Origin: Actinomycetes bacterium
Lineage (GTDB): Bacteria > Actinomycetota > Acidimicrobiia > Acidimicrobiales > RAAP-2
Direction of reading: 5' to 3'
Assembly: GCA_021828545.1 (NCBI GenBank)
Contig: JAJZEN010000079.1
Location: 1 to 40,837 of the forward strand
DNA: 40,837 nt
Shown here: positions 9,238 to 16,682 of the stretch, in pieces
Numbering within the stretch: the first letter of the stretch is position 1
Layout of the letters: every line of letters begins with the position of its first letter
Translations under genes and position numbers: made by a program
Notes under the pieces: model-generated
The model's database searches: none
Told to the model about the DNA's origin: nothing
Seen by the model: only the letters and a program-made list of their open reading frames with translations

Positions 9238-9764
9238 GACGTCGCCTCGTCCTGGTGACGTCGATCGCGGTACTGGCGATGATTGCCGGACTCTCGGTGC
9301 TGTTGGTGACGCGTCAACCGGTCGCCGCGACCGTCGTACCGAGCCCGCTCCTGGGCAAGGTGGCACCCGAGGTCGCGGGTCAGGAGTTCGGCGGCGGGAA
9401 GTTCTCCTTGTCCGCCGAGCGCGGCGCGATCGTCGTGATCAACTTCTTCGCGTCGTGGTGCGGACCTTGCCAGACGGAGGAGCCCAATCTCATCACCTTC
9501 GCGTGGCAACAGCGCCTCAAGGGGGTCAAAGTGCTGGGCGTCGTCTTTAACGACACCGTGGACGCGGCCAAGGCCTTCGACGCGAAGTACGGGACGTTGT
9601 ATCCGTCCATTGATGACCCCAACGGGACAATCGCCTTTCACTACGGGGTTTCCTCGCCGCCCTCCACCTTCGTCATCGATGCCCGTGGTCGCGTCGCGGC
9701 GGAATTGCTTGGCCCGGTGACGCTGGCCCAGTTGAACCAGGTCGTCGCGCGAGTTCGCGCGTGA
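9234..9764 (+). CDS. ccmG: Thiol:disulfide oxidoreductase CcmG/DsbE
   Basis: Membrane-anchored, extracytoplasmic thioredoxin-fold protein that keeps the apocytochrome CxxCH cysteines reduced. One N-terminal membrane segment (about residues 4-24) is followed by a TlpA/DsbE domain. The active site is NFFASWCGPCQTEEP with C76 and C79, and the cis-proline loop is GVSSPPSTFVID. Length is 176 residues, normal for CcmG. The GTG at 9234 overlapping the ccmF stop is preferred to an ATG at 9150 that would lie inside ccmF. Confidence 0.92.
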   Translation: MRRRLVLVTSIAVLAMIAGLSVLLVTRQPVAATVVPSPLLGKVAPEVAGQEFGGGKFSLSAERGAIVVINFFASWCGPCQTEEPNLITFAWQQRLKGVKVLGVVFNDTVDAAKAFDAKYGTLYPSIDDPNGTIAFHYGVSSPPSTFVIDARGRVAAELLGPVTLAQLNQVVARVRA

Positions 9765-10174
9765 GCGCTCTTCGCGGCACGAGCGCGCCCTCGCGCGCGC
9801 TGGGCTCCTTTCGATTCTGGGCCGTCGCGTTGGTGGTGGTGCTGGTGTTCGCCGTCGTGAACTCGCCCTCGACGTCATCGAGCGCGCAGCGTATCTCTCA
9901 CCTCGAATCACTGGTGAAGTGCCCGTCGTGTCAGGACTTGTCCGTCGCGCAAAGCACCTCGTCCTCGGCCCTCGCTGTGCGTCGCGAGATTACGACGCTG
10001 GTGGGGCGCGGCCAGAGCGATTCACAGATCCTGACCACGATCGAGGACGCGTACGGACCGTCGATCCTGCTGAGCCCCTCGACCTCGGGTATCGGCATTC
10101 TGCTCTGGTTGTTGCCCGCCGTGGTGTTCGCGGGTCTCGTCGTCTCCGTGCTCGTCCTGCGGCGGCGGCGGTGA
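9761..10174 (+). CDS. ccmH: Apocytochrome thioreductase CcmH
   Basis: Membrane-anchored redox protein of the heme-lyase module, 137 residues. After an N-terminal hydrophobic segment it has the LVKCPSCQDLSVAQS motif with C54 and C57 (canonical LRCPxCQ..S.A.S), then a three-helix bundle region with DSQILTTIEDAYGPSILLSP (canonical GxSDxEIxxxxxxRYGxxVLxxP), then a C-terminal membrane helix. It is the short, CcmL-like form; the TPR part is a separate gene downstream. Overlaps its neighbours by 4 nt on both sides. Confidence 0.92.
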   Translation: MSALRGTSAPSRALGSFRFWAVALVVVLVFAVVNSPSTSSSAQRISHLESLVKCPSCQDLSVAQSTSSSALAVRREITTLVGRGQSDSQILTTIEDAYGPSILLSPSTSGIGILLWLLPAVVFAGLVVSVLVLRRRR

Positions 10175-10914
10175 AGTCGCAGCGTCAACTCTTCGACGAA
10201 ATTCGTCTCCGCGAAGCCTCCCTCGAGGACGCGCGTCGCGAACGGGCGGCGGGCGAACTCGCCGACGAGGACTACGAGGGTATTCGCCAACGAGAGACCA
10301 CGATGCTCGAACGAGCGCGCGAGGAACTCGCCCAGTTCGAGCTCTCCGGGCCGGCCAGTAGCGTCGCGCTCGCGCGACGCGTTCCGCCGCGGCGTCATCG
10401 ACGTAGTCGCCTCGTCGTCGCCCTGGTATGTTTCGCCACCGCCGCGGGATTCTTGGTGTGGGCGAACATCGGACTACGCCAGGCGGGCACCTCGGCGACT
10501 GGGGGGCTCAATCTCTCGCAGTCCCAGAAGATCCAACAACTCTTGACCGAAGGTCAGGCCGACGTCGCCGGAGGCGACGCGCTCGCGGCGCTATCGGCCT
10601 ATCAGCAGGTGATCGCCATCGACCCGACCAATGTCTCTGCTCTCACCGAAGCGGGGTGGCTGGACTTCTCGGCCGGTAGTTCGAGTCGCGATGCGCTCGT
10701 CGTGGCCCGCGGCGTGTCACTGTTGCACCGTGCGGTGACGCTGGCGCCGGCGCAGGCGGCACCGCGGCTCTACTACGCGATCGTGGCCGATGCGACGCCC
10801 GGCAATCGGACCCTCGCCGTGTCTCAGTTCGAGGTGTTCGTCAAACTGCACCCGTCGAAGTACCAATTGAACATCGCCACACCTTTTCTCACGGCCCTCA
10901 AGATCACTCCCTAG
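10171..10914 (+). CDS. ccmI: CcmI-like TPR protein of cytochrome c maturation
   Basis: The GTG at 10171 overlaps the ccmH stop and gives 247 residues. The N-terminal part is a charged helical hairpin (LEDARRERAAGELADEDYEGIRQRETTML) that matches the start of CcmI/CycH proteins, although these usually begin with a membrane helix; here the single membrane segment (LVVALVCFATAAGFLVWA) follows it. The C-terminal half has TPR-like repeats (GDALAALSAYQQVIAIDPTNVSALTEAGWLDF and a second near AVTLAPAQAAPRLYY), the part that holds apocytochrome C-termini. Function is inferred from the operon plus this architecture. Confidence 0.82.
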   Translation: MKSQRQLFDEIRLREASLEDARRERAAGELADEDYEGIRQRETTMLERAREELAQFELSGPASSVALARRVPPRRHRRSRLVVALVCFATAAGFLVWANIGLRQAGTSATGGLNLSQSQKIQQLLTEGQADVAGGDALAALSAYQQVIAIDPTNVSALTEAGWLDFSAGSSSRDALVVARGVSLLHRAVTLAPAQAAPRLYYAIVADATPGNRTLAVSQFEVFVKLHPSKYQLNIATPFLTALKITP

Positions 10915-11377
10915 ACCGCGAGCACATCCGTCCCGAGGGTGCACGTCACCGCCGTGACGAGGGGGGGCACCGTCGAGTTGCGGCGCAGTCCACGTAGCCG
11001 CACCAGGGGCACTGCGAGAAGCCTCAACGGCCAGATGTTCGCCAATAGCGCGGTAAGGGGAGAGCGGACGCGCCGTTGAGTCTCGATCCCGGGCCCGCGA
11101 GGAGTGACTCAATCGTGGTGTTGGTGCGCAGTCGCTCGAACTGACGGGCGCCGACGAGGTCGAAACCGAACGACCGCGCGAAGGCTACCAACCACGTGAC
11201 GACGGCTCGCGTGAAGTCGCGTGCCGCGTCGCCGAACGCCCACACGGTCGCCACGCCGGGGCCCGAGGTAACCTGACCCCACGCCACCGCATTTTGGAAC
11301 TGGACCCCGCTCATCCAGTGACGTCGTTCGACGATGGTCGGGTGCAGGAGTGCGAGGTGCGCGGGTGGTCGGCCCAC
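10911..11377 (-). pseudogene. Hypothetical protein, apparently frameshifted
   Basis: After the SufR-like gene, a minus-strand frame from the GTG at 11377 (or ATG at 11314) reads ATVWAFGDAARDFTRAVVTW, FARSFGFDLVGARQF and RTNTTIESLLAGPG before ending at 11024. A second frame, open from just after that LAGPG, continues as TALLANIWPLRLLAVPLVRL and ends with TVPPLVTAVTCTLGTDVLAV at 10911-10913, tail to tail with ccmI. Joining them needs one frame change near 11080. The family is not recognised. It could also be an intact short protein ending at 11024 with noncoding DNA behind it, or a sequencing error. It may be cotranscribed with the regulator upstream, which ends 14 nt before. Confidence 0.4.
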
Positions 11378-11391
11378 GCCGATGGGTCGAC

Positions 11392-12102
11392 TTAGGCCGT
11401 GACTCGACAGGTGTCGTCGCCGCGGGCCCGTGACGTCAACGTCACGTTGGTCGACTTGGCGCCGAGACCTTCGAGCATCCCGGTGATCAGTCCGCGGTCC
11501 ACTGCGCACAACACCGGGTGGTGCTGGGCGGCCGTGCCGAAGGGGCAGTTGTCCGAGACGACGGACTGCGAGGTCGCGTCCTCCTCGACGCGCGCGGCGA
11601 AGCCGTGGGCGGTCAGGAGTCCAGCGATCGAGGACATGGCCGCCTTCACCGTGACTTCGGATTCGTTCGAGTTGGCCGTGAGTCCCAGACCACGTCCGTA
11701 CTCCATCCCCACGTCGTGGGACAGCGCCTCGGCGGCTTGGGGGCCGAGGCGTTCCAGGGCCATTTCGAGTAGGGCGACGAGCAGGGCATCGCGACGAATG
11801 GAACCCTCCATCGCCACGTTGGTGTCGACCACGCGGTACCCCTTCGCGGGGCGTCCGACGGTGGACTTGTGGACATTGTCGTACGTGACGTAGCCACCCT
11901 CGGTCAGGCGTTCAACGTGATGGCGCACCACGTTGGCGTGGACGTCGCAGTGACGCGCCAATTCCGCCGCCGTCGCACCTGGATTCTCACGAAGGTAAAG
12001 GTAGATTTTGCGTCGGGTATTGTCACCGAAGGAGTGCGCGAGACTGGTGACCGTCGCCGTGAACAGGGCGGGGTCCAGGTCGGACTCGAAGGACGATGCC
12101 AT
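11392..12102 (-). CDS. SufR-like winged-helix regulator with a cysteine-bearing C-terminal domain
   Basis: 236-residue regulator of the ArsR-like/COG2345 type. The winged HTH is at about residues 20-75 (LAHSFGDNTRRKIYLYLREN, ATAAELARHCDVHANVVRHHVERL). The C-terminal domain has NCPFGTAAQHHPVLC, giving C186-x12-C199, with another cysteine at 232 in GDDTCRV. A C-x12-C pair of this kind is found in the Fe-S sensing SufR regulators, which repress suf operons. The ATG at 12102 begins just before the HTH; the frame extends upstream but runs into the mrp gene on the other strand. It is divergent from mrp, an Fe-S carrier homologue, which fits a role in Fe-S control. Ligand and targets are inferred. 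Confidence 0.78.
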   Translation of the reverse strand: MASSFESDLDPALFTATVTSLAHSFGDNTRRKIYLYLRENPGATAAELARHCDVHANVVRHHVERLTEGGYVTYDNVHKSTVGRPAKGYRVVDTNVAMEGSIRRDALLVALLEMALERLGPQAAEALSHDVGMEYGRGLGLTANSNESEVTVKAAMSSIAGLLTAHGFAARVEEDATSQSVVSDNCPFGTAAQHHPVLCAVDRGLITGMLEGLGAKSTNVTLTSRARGDDTCRVTA

Positions 12103-12193
12103 ACGACCAAAGTGTAGGTGGTGAGCCCCCGTCGTAGAGCGCAGGCGCCCTGCGGTGCCGGTAGCCTCGTAGCACCACCACAAAGGAAGAGCC

Positions 12194-13300
12194 GTGAACG
12201 TCGACGCTACGAAATACCCCGAGTTAGCGGCTATCGTCGAGCCCCAGGTGTTGCGCCCCCTAGGCGAACTCGGCTTTCTCGACGCCGTGGTGACAACGTC
12301 GTCGCACCCCGAGGTGACCCTGGTTCTGCCGGCGCTCAACTGGCCCCAGCGCACCTACCTCGAATCAGCGATTCGCGGCGCCGTCGCAAATGCCGTCGTG
12401 CACGTACGCACTATGAGTGAAGAGGAATTGTTACGCCTGCGCAACTACCTTCGCGGGTCGATGACCGGTTCGTCCGCCCCGGGCGCGCCCGGGGCCGATC
12501 AACCCAAGTTCCTCGACCGACTCTCCAAGACACGGGTCTTGGGCATCTCGTCGGGCAAGGGTGGAGTGGGTAAGTCGTCGGTCACGGTCAATCTGGCGAT
12601 TTCGCTCGCCCGCCAAGGTCACCAGGTCGGCGTCCTCGACGCCGACGTCTACGGTTTCTCGCTCCCGAAGATGCTCGGCGCCGTCGCTGACCCGATTGTG
12701 CTCGGTGACACGGTATTGCCGACCCTGGTCCACGGAGTGCGCTGCGTCTCGATGGGGTATTTCGTGCCCGACGACCAACCCGTCATTTGGCGCGGTCCCA
12801 TGTTGCACAAGGCCATCGAGCAACTCATCACCGAGGCGTGGTGGGATGAACCCGACTTCTTGCTCATCGACATGCCTCCGGGCACGGGGGACGTCGCCCT
12901 CACTTTGTCCGAGATTCTGCCGCGCATCGAGATGTACGTCGTGACCACGCCCCAACCCGCGGCGCAGCGGGTGGCGCAACGCTCGGCCTACGCGGCCCGA
13001 AAGCTCAAATTGTCAGTGCGCGGCGTCATCGAGAACATGAGTTGGTTCTACGGCGACGACGCGGTGCGCTACGAGATCTTTGGTTCGGGTGGCGGCGAGA
13101 TGCTCGCACGTGACCTTGGCATAACGCTGCTGGGACAGATCCCGCTCGCGACGCCACTACGCGAGGGTGGCGACATTGGCGTTCCATTGGTGGTGAGCCA
13201 CCCCGATAGCGAGGCGGCTCGAGCGTTCGCGTCATTGGCGGCGAGGATCACCGCGCAAGGACCGGCGCGCGTCTATCGACGAGAACTGCGTATCGTCTGA
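12194..13300 (+). CDS. mrp: Mrp/ApbC/NBP35-family P-loop ATPase without the CxxC motif
   Basis: 368-residue Fe-S-carrier-like ATPase. An N-terminal region of about 90 residues looks like a diverged MIP18/DUF59 domain, then the deviant Walker A ISSGKGGVGKSS (about 119-129), LDADVYGFSLPKML, IWRGPMLHKAIEQLI and IDMPPGTGDVALTLSE, all diagnostic of Mrp. The usual cluster-binding CxxC after ENMS is absent: here the text is ENMSWFYGDDAVRYEIFGSGGG, with no cysteine. The start is a GTG with an AAAGGAAGA ribosome site just upstream. Divergent from the SufR-like regulator with a 91-nt shared promoter region. Confidence 0.9.
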   Translation: MNVDATKYPELAAIVEPQVLRPLGELGFLDAVVTTSSHPEVTLVLPALNWPQRTYLESAIRGAVANAVVHVRTMSEEELLRLRNYLRGSMTGSSAPGAPGADQPKFLDRLSKTRVLGISSGKGGVGKSSVTVNLAISLARQGHQVGVLDADVYGFSLPKMLGAVADPIVLGDTVLPTLVHGVRCVSMGYFVPDDQPVIWRGPMLHKAIEQLITEAWWDEPDFLLIDMPPGTGDVALTLSEILPRIEMYVVTTPQPAAQRVAQRSAYAARKLKLSVRGVIENMSWFYGDDAVRYEIFGSGGGEMLARDLGITLLGQIPLATPLREGGDIGVPLVVSHPDSEAARAFASLAARITAQGPARVYRRELRIV

Positions 13301-13311
13301 CGATCCAGCGC

Positions 13312-13335
13312 GCCGACGGAGGGATCACCGTCGGC
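13312..13335. terminator. Candidate terminator hairpin after mrp
   Basis: Perfect 8-bp stem GCCGACGG/CCGTCGGC with an 8-nt loop, in the 58-nt gap between the convergent mrp and NAD(P)-binding genes. No T-run follows, so termination is inferred from the strong stem and its position. Confidence 0.45.
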
Positions 13336-13358
13336 ACATCGCCGGGACCCCAGTGGAA

Positions 13359-14000
13359 CTAATACGCGACGCTCCATCGCTGTCGGTGGTGTCGTGGTGT
13401 TTCGATCTCGTCGACGAAAGCGACCGCGAAGTCCGCTCCGCTGATGAAAGAATTACCCTCGTCGTCACTGAGCAGCGTGTCGCCGCCGACGCGGAAGTGA
13501 CCAGTCCGCTCGCCCGGAGCGTAACTACCGAATCCTGCCGCGGGACTCACGTAGAACCAATCCGCCGACGAGGTCGACGCCTGCAGAGCCTCGAGCACCG
13601 CGGCGTGCGCCTTCGCCTCGCCCCTGAACTGCTCCGGGAAATCCGGCGAATCGAACAAGCGGGTCCCCGACGAGACGAAGAGACTGCCCGCTCCACCGAC
13701 GACGCCGAGTCGAGCGTCAGAGGTCGACACGGCCTGCAACAATGAGGGGACGAGGTCGACCAGGAATGGGTCGTCTCCGTTGAGGGCGTGGGTGGCGACG
13801 ACGAGGACCGAGGCGTTACGGGCCAGATCGTTGATCAGCGTCGGGTCAGCGATGTCGCCAGTGCGTCGCGTCAAGCCCGGCTGGGTCGCGACATTGCCGG
13901 TGCGCGAAACGCCGATCACGTCGAGTCCTCGTCGTAATGCCTCGTTCGCGATGTGTCCTCCGACGTAGCCGGATATTCCAATAACCGCGATGGTCGTCAT
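13359..14000 (-). CDS. NAD(P)-binding Rossmann-fold protein, YwnB/NmrA-like
   Basis: 213-residue atypical short-chain dehydrogenase. The nucleotide-binding motif AVIGISGYVGGHI is at the N-terminus (GxxGxxG), followed by a second strand ending in SRTG and RRTGDIAD. The middle part (GVVGGAGSLFVSSGTRLFDSPDFPEQF, WFYVSPAAGFGSYAPGERTG, GNSFISGADFAVAFVDEIE) matches the YwnB/COG2910 group of small NAD(P)H-binding proteins. The start is the ATG at 14000, behind a strong AAAGGAGGA site; the long upstream frame is noncoding. It is divergent from an Rrf2 regulator, the same pairing as ywnA/ywnB in Bacillus. Substrate unknown; a redox or electrophile stress role is an inference. Confidence 0.85.
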   Translation of the reverse strand: MTTIAVIGISGYVGGHIANEALRRGLDVIGVSRTGNVATQPGLTRRTGDIADPTLINDLARNASVLVVATHALNGDDPFLVDLVPSLLQAVSTSDARLGVVGGAGSLFVSSGTRLFDSPDFPEQFRGEAKAHAAVLEALQASTSSADWFYVSPAAGFGSYAPGERTGHFRVGGDTLLSDDEGNSFISGADFAVAFVDEIETPRHHRQRWSVAY

Positions 14001-14027
14001 GCGTCCTCCTTTTTCGTAACTTCGATA

Positions 14028-14072
14028 AGTACAAATAGAAATGTAGCAGAGATGAGTACAAATTGCTACATT
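14028..14072. promoter_or_regulatory. Candidate Rrf2 operator with inverted and direct repeats
   Basis: The 78-nt divergent gap is AT-rich against a GC-rich genome. It carries an inverted repeat AATGTAGCA (14040-14048) / TGCTACATT (14064-14072) and a direct repeat AGTACAAAT (14028-14036 and 14055-14063). The right arm ends 6 nt before the ATG of the Rrf2 gene, so the regulator could repress both itself and the NAD(P)-binding gene. Sequence repeats are seen; the binding protein is inferred. Confidence 0.55.
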
Positions 14073-14078
14073 GACTCC

Positions 14079-14516
14079 ATGGCCCGACCCACGAACACGC
14101 GATTCGCCCTCGCGGTTCATCTGCTCGCCCTGCTCGCGCTCGAGCCCGAGAAGACTTTGGATTCCGCGGGGTTGTCGGTAAGTCCCGGTACTAATCCGGT
14201 GCACGTGCGCCGGGTGTTGGGGCAACTGCGCGACGTTGGCCTCGTGCAATCGCGCACTGGTGTGCACGGGGGTTGGACCTTGACCCGAACACCCGAGCAG
14301 ATAGATCTGGGTCAAGTGTGGCGGGCACTGAACACCGATGACCCCGTCCTCGGTCTTCATACTCCCGACCCGAATTGTCCCACCGGACGACTCGTGAGTA
14401 CGAATTTGCGAGCTCTGGATCGTCGCGCCCTCGAGGTGCTCCTCGTTGAACTCAGTGCCGTCAGCGTCGCCGACGTGGTAGCGGGTGCGCACCCCGTCTC
14501 GCCCGCCATCCCCTAA
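14079..14516 (+). CDS. Rrf2-family transcriptional regulator, YwnA-like
   Basis: 145-residue Rrf2-type winged-helix protein: ARPTNTRFALAVHLLALLAL, then VSPGTNPVHVRRVLGQLRDVGLVQS and the wing SRTGVHGGWTLTRTPEQIDLGQVWRAL. It has only one cysteine (PDPNCPTGR), so the three-cysteine Fe-S site of IscR/NsrR is absent; it belongs with the YwnA/CymR-like non-cluster members. The ATG at 14079 was chosen because the domain starts there and the operator-like repeats sit just upstream. No clear ribosome site is visible, so the message may be leaderless. The divergent partner is a YwnB-like gene. Confidence 0.87.
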   Translation: MARPTNTRFALAVHLLALLALEPEKTLDSAGLSVSPGTNPVHVRRVLGQLRDVGLVQSRTGVHGGWTLTRTPEQIDLGQVWRALNTDDPVLGLHTPDPNCPTGRLVSTNLRALDRRALEVLLVELSAVSVADVVAGAHPVSPAIP

Positions 14517-14933
14517 GTCGTACGATTTCCTTCCCGTGCGGAGTGTGGAGGGCCCATCACAGGTAAGTACTCGCGCTCCACGTTGTTCGGTCCGAGGACG
14601 ACGTACGAACTGAGTCGTTCGGCCGATCGGCACCACGGGCCGAGGCACGACTGAATCGTCACCTAATCGAGAACGCGACGTTGATCGGGTCCAACGAGAC
14701 GTCACGGGTGATTGACGTCGGCACTCGCGTGGCTCCTTACAGCGGCGAACTCTCGATGGGTTCACAGGTGACGTTGCCGATGACGACCCGTGTGACGAAC
14801 CAGTTGCCGGCCTTCAACCCCAGTGGTCCCACGGACCACTCTCGTCTTCGCGGCACTCCGTGACCGTGCGATGTGACGATACGTATTGCGCGACCGGAGA
14901 ATCGTACGAATGCCCAGCCTCGGCACTCGCAAG
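14517..14933. other. Gene-poor stretch, possible coding relic on the minus strand
   Basis: No intact gene. Minus-strand frames around 14860-14650 read WSVGPLGLKAGNWFVTRVVI, a stop, then TSITRDVSLDPINVAFSI, and another frame around 14640-14530 reads RLSSYVVLGPNNVEREYLPV. This resembles a fragmented protein, but GC-rich noncoding DNA often gives such frames, and I recognise no family. Confidence 0.25.
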
Positions 14934-16358
14934 TCATTGGTGCAGAATCCGACAGACGCCTCCGAGTTCCTCCGCGACGTCCAGGAGCGCCGCTACGTCA
15001 TCGGAAGTCGTGCGGAAATTCGTGAAACACGGCCGAAGCCAAACACCACCATCGATCGTCGCTGGTGAAAGGTAGATTCGGCCATCACGTTGGATGGCGG
15101 AACACAGCGCGTCGTTGTGGTCATTAATATTCGGGCACCCTTCAACGACCGCACGAAAGGGGACTATAGAGAGTTGCGGGCGACTCCTCAACGTTTCGAA
15201 CAAAGGTCGTTGTTGGACCCAATCGAAGAGCATTTGCGCCTGGAGGCAATTTCTCTCGATTGCCTCGCGAACGGCGTCGGCACCGTGGGTCGAAAATAAC
15301 ATCCATAGTTTGAGTGCCCGAAAGGGACGAGAGTACTCCAGTGTGATGTCGACCGCGTTGTAGTGTCCTCCGGCGTGAGGCATATAGGCCTCCTCGTGCG
15401 CGAAGGCCTTCGCGAGGGAGGCGCCATCGCGCACCAGTACAGCGCTACACGCCTTGGGTACGAACATCCACTTGTGGCAATCGACGGTGACCGAATGGGC
15501 GCGATCGAGTCCGTCGAACAATTGCGCTCGACTGGCGACAGCGGCGGCCGGAACTCCGTACGCGCCGTCGACGTGGAGCCAGACGCCGAACTCTTCCGCG
15601 ACGTCAGCCAATTGTCCGATGGGATCAATTGCACCCGTGAGGGTGGTGCCCGTCGTCGCCACTATTGCCACCGGCGTGTAGCGATCGGTCAGATCACGTC
15701 GCAACTGTTCGCGTAAAGCGTCGGCCCGCATACGCCGCTGCGCGTCAATGGCGACAGCGCGCACGTTGGCTGAGCCGATTCCGAGGACCTCGGCCGCGCG
15801 GGTGATGGAGTAATGCGCCTCGACCGAACAATAAAGTGTTGGGCGCCGCCCGTCGAGTCCGTGTTCGCGGACGCCGGGAATCGCTGCCTCGCGTGCTGAG
15901 GCCAACGCGGTGATATTGGAAATCGTTCCACCACTGGTGAAGGTGCCGGTTTGCGCCGGGAATCCAATGAACTGAGCCAACCAACTCACGGCCTGCCATT
16001 CGAGCTCGGTGGCCGCACGCGCGTCCACCGCCAGGTTGGTGTCATAGGAGTGGGCGAGTAAGTCCGCGAGTGCGCCCACTTCGAGTCCCGCGGAACCAAT
16101 GAACGCAAAGTACCGGGGGCGGGACTGAGCGAGGGATGAGTCGAGAACCGCGACCGCGCGGTCGATAACGTCGAGGACGTCGCTACCGTCACGGGGTAAG
16201 GGTGTGGTCAGAAATTGGTGCAGTGCCTCACTGGGGAGTGACTCGTGGTCGCGAGCAGCATCGAACTCCTTCCACGCGGTCAATACATGTTGCGCGGTGC
16301 GGGCCAGCGCCGCCTCGCGTTGTTCGCCCAGCGACAACTTATTTTCGACGTAGTCCAC
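14934..16358 (-). CDS. PLP-dependent group II decarboxylase (aromatic amino acid / glutamate type)
   Basis: 474-residue fold-type I PLP enzyme. The N-terminal part has SRPRYFAFIGSAGLEVGALADLLAHS, the next FTSGGTISNITALASARE is the phosphate-binding segment, HVDGAYGVPAAAV carries the PLP-pyridine aspartate, and VDCHKWMFVPKACSAVLVRD holds the PLP lysine, K296. This motif set is that of the aromatic-L-amino-acid decarboxylase / glutamate decarboxylase family, which make amines from amino acids. The start is the GTG at 16358; the ribosome site is weak. The C-terminal part around 15000-15400 is less GC-rich than the rest of the window, and both flanks are gene-poor, which could mean recent acquisition. 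Substrate cannot be assigned. Confidence 0.85.
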   Translation of the reverse strand: MDYVENKLSLGEQREAALARTAQHVLTAWKEFDAARDHESLPSEALHQFLTTPLPRDGSDVLDVIDRAVAVLDSSLAQSRPRYFAFIGSAGLEVGALADLLAHSYDTNLAVDARAATELEWQAVSWLAQFIGFPAQTGTFTSGGTISNITALASAREAAIPGVREHGLDGRRPTLYCSVEAHYSITRAAEVLGIGSANVRAVAIDAQRRMRADALREQLRRDLTDRYTPVAIVATTGTTLTGAIDPIGQLADVAEEFGVWLHVDGAYGVPAAAVASRAQLFDGLDRAHSVTVDCHKWMFVPKACSAVLVRDGASLAKAFAHEEAYMPHAGGHYNAVDITLEYSRPFRALKLWMLFSTHGADAVREAIERNCLQAQMLFDWVQQRPLFETLRSRPQLSIVPFRAVVEGCPNINDHNDALCSAIQRDGRIYLSPATIDGGVWLRPCFTNFRTTSDDVAALLDVAEELGGVCRILHQ

Positions 16359-16682
16359 CTACAAAACCTACCCAGGGAAAGGAGAAGCCGCCGATAGAGC
16401 CGCCCATGGCCTGATCTCGCTCATGACGGACAATGCTCATGACGGACAATATTGGCCAACGAGAGTCGACGATAGATGCAACCGAGGGAGATGCTGGTCG
16501 GTCGGGTATGGGGGACCATCCACGGAGGGCCCGACCTGTGGGGTCCAGTCAAGGTTCATCCGCCACGCCGACATTGGGGTGAATCACTGCAGCATACTTT
16601 GGCTACCCGTTGCGGGGCCGAGTCGTCACCCGCAATGACTACGACGCTCGTCGTGGTTGGCCCCATAGGCATCGACGATCAT
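16359..16682. other. Intergenic stretch without a supported gene
   Basis: This 324-nt gap lies upstream of the decarboxylase start and after the end of the dGTPase-like gene. It holds the exact 16-bp tandem repeat listed separately and no frame with recognisable protein features. It must contain the decarboxylase promoter, but I see no convincing consensus. Confidence 0.4.
16419..16450. repeat. Exact 16-bp tandem duplication
   Basis: GCTCATGACGGACAAT occurs twice, back to back, at 16419-16434 and 16435-16450, about 60 nt upstream of the decarboxylase start. It could be a replication slip or a pair of regulator sites. Confidence 0.85.
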
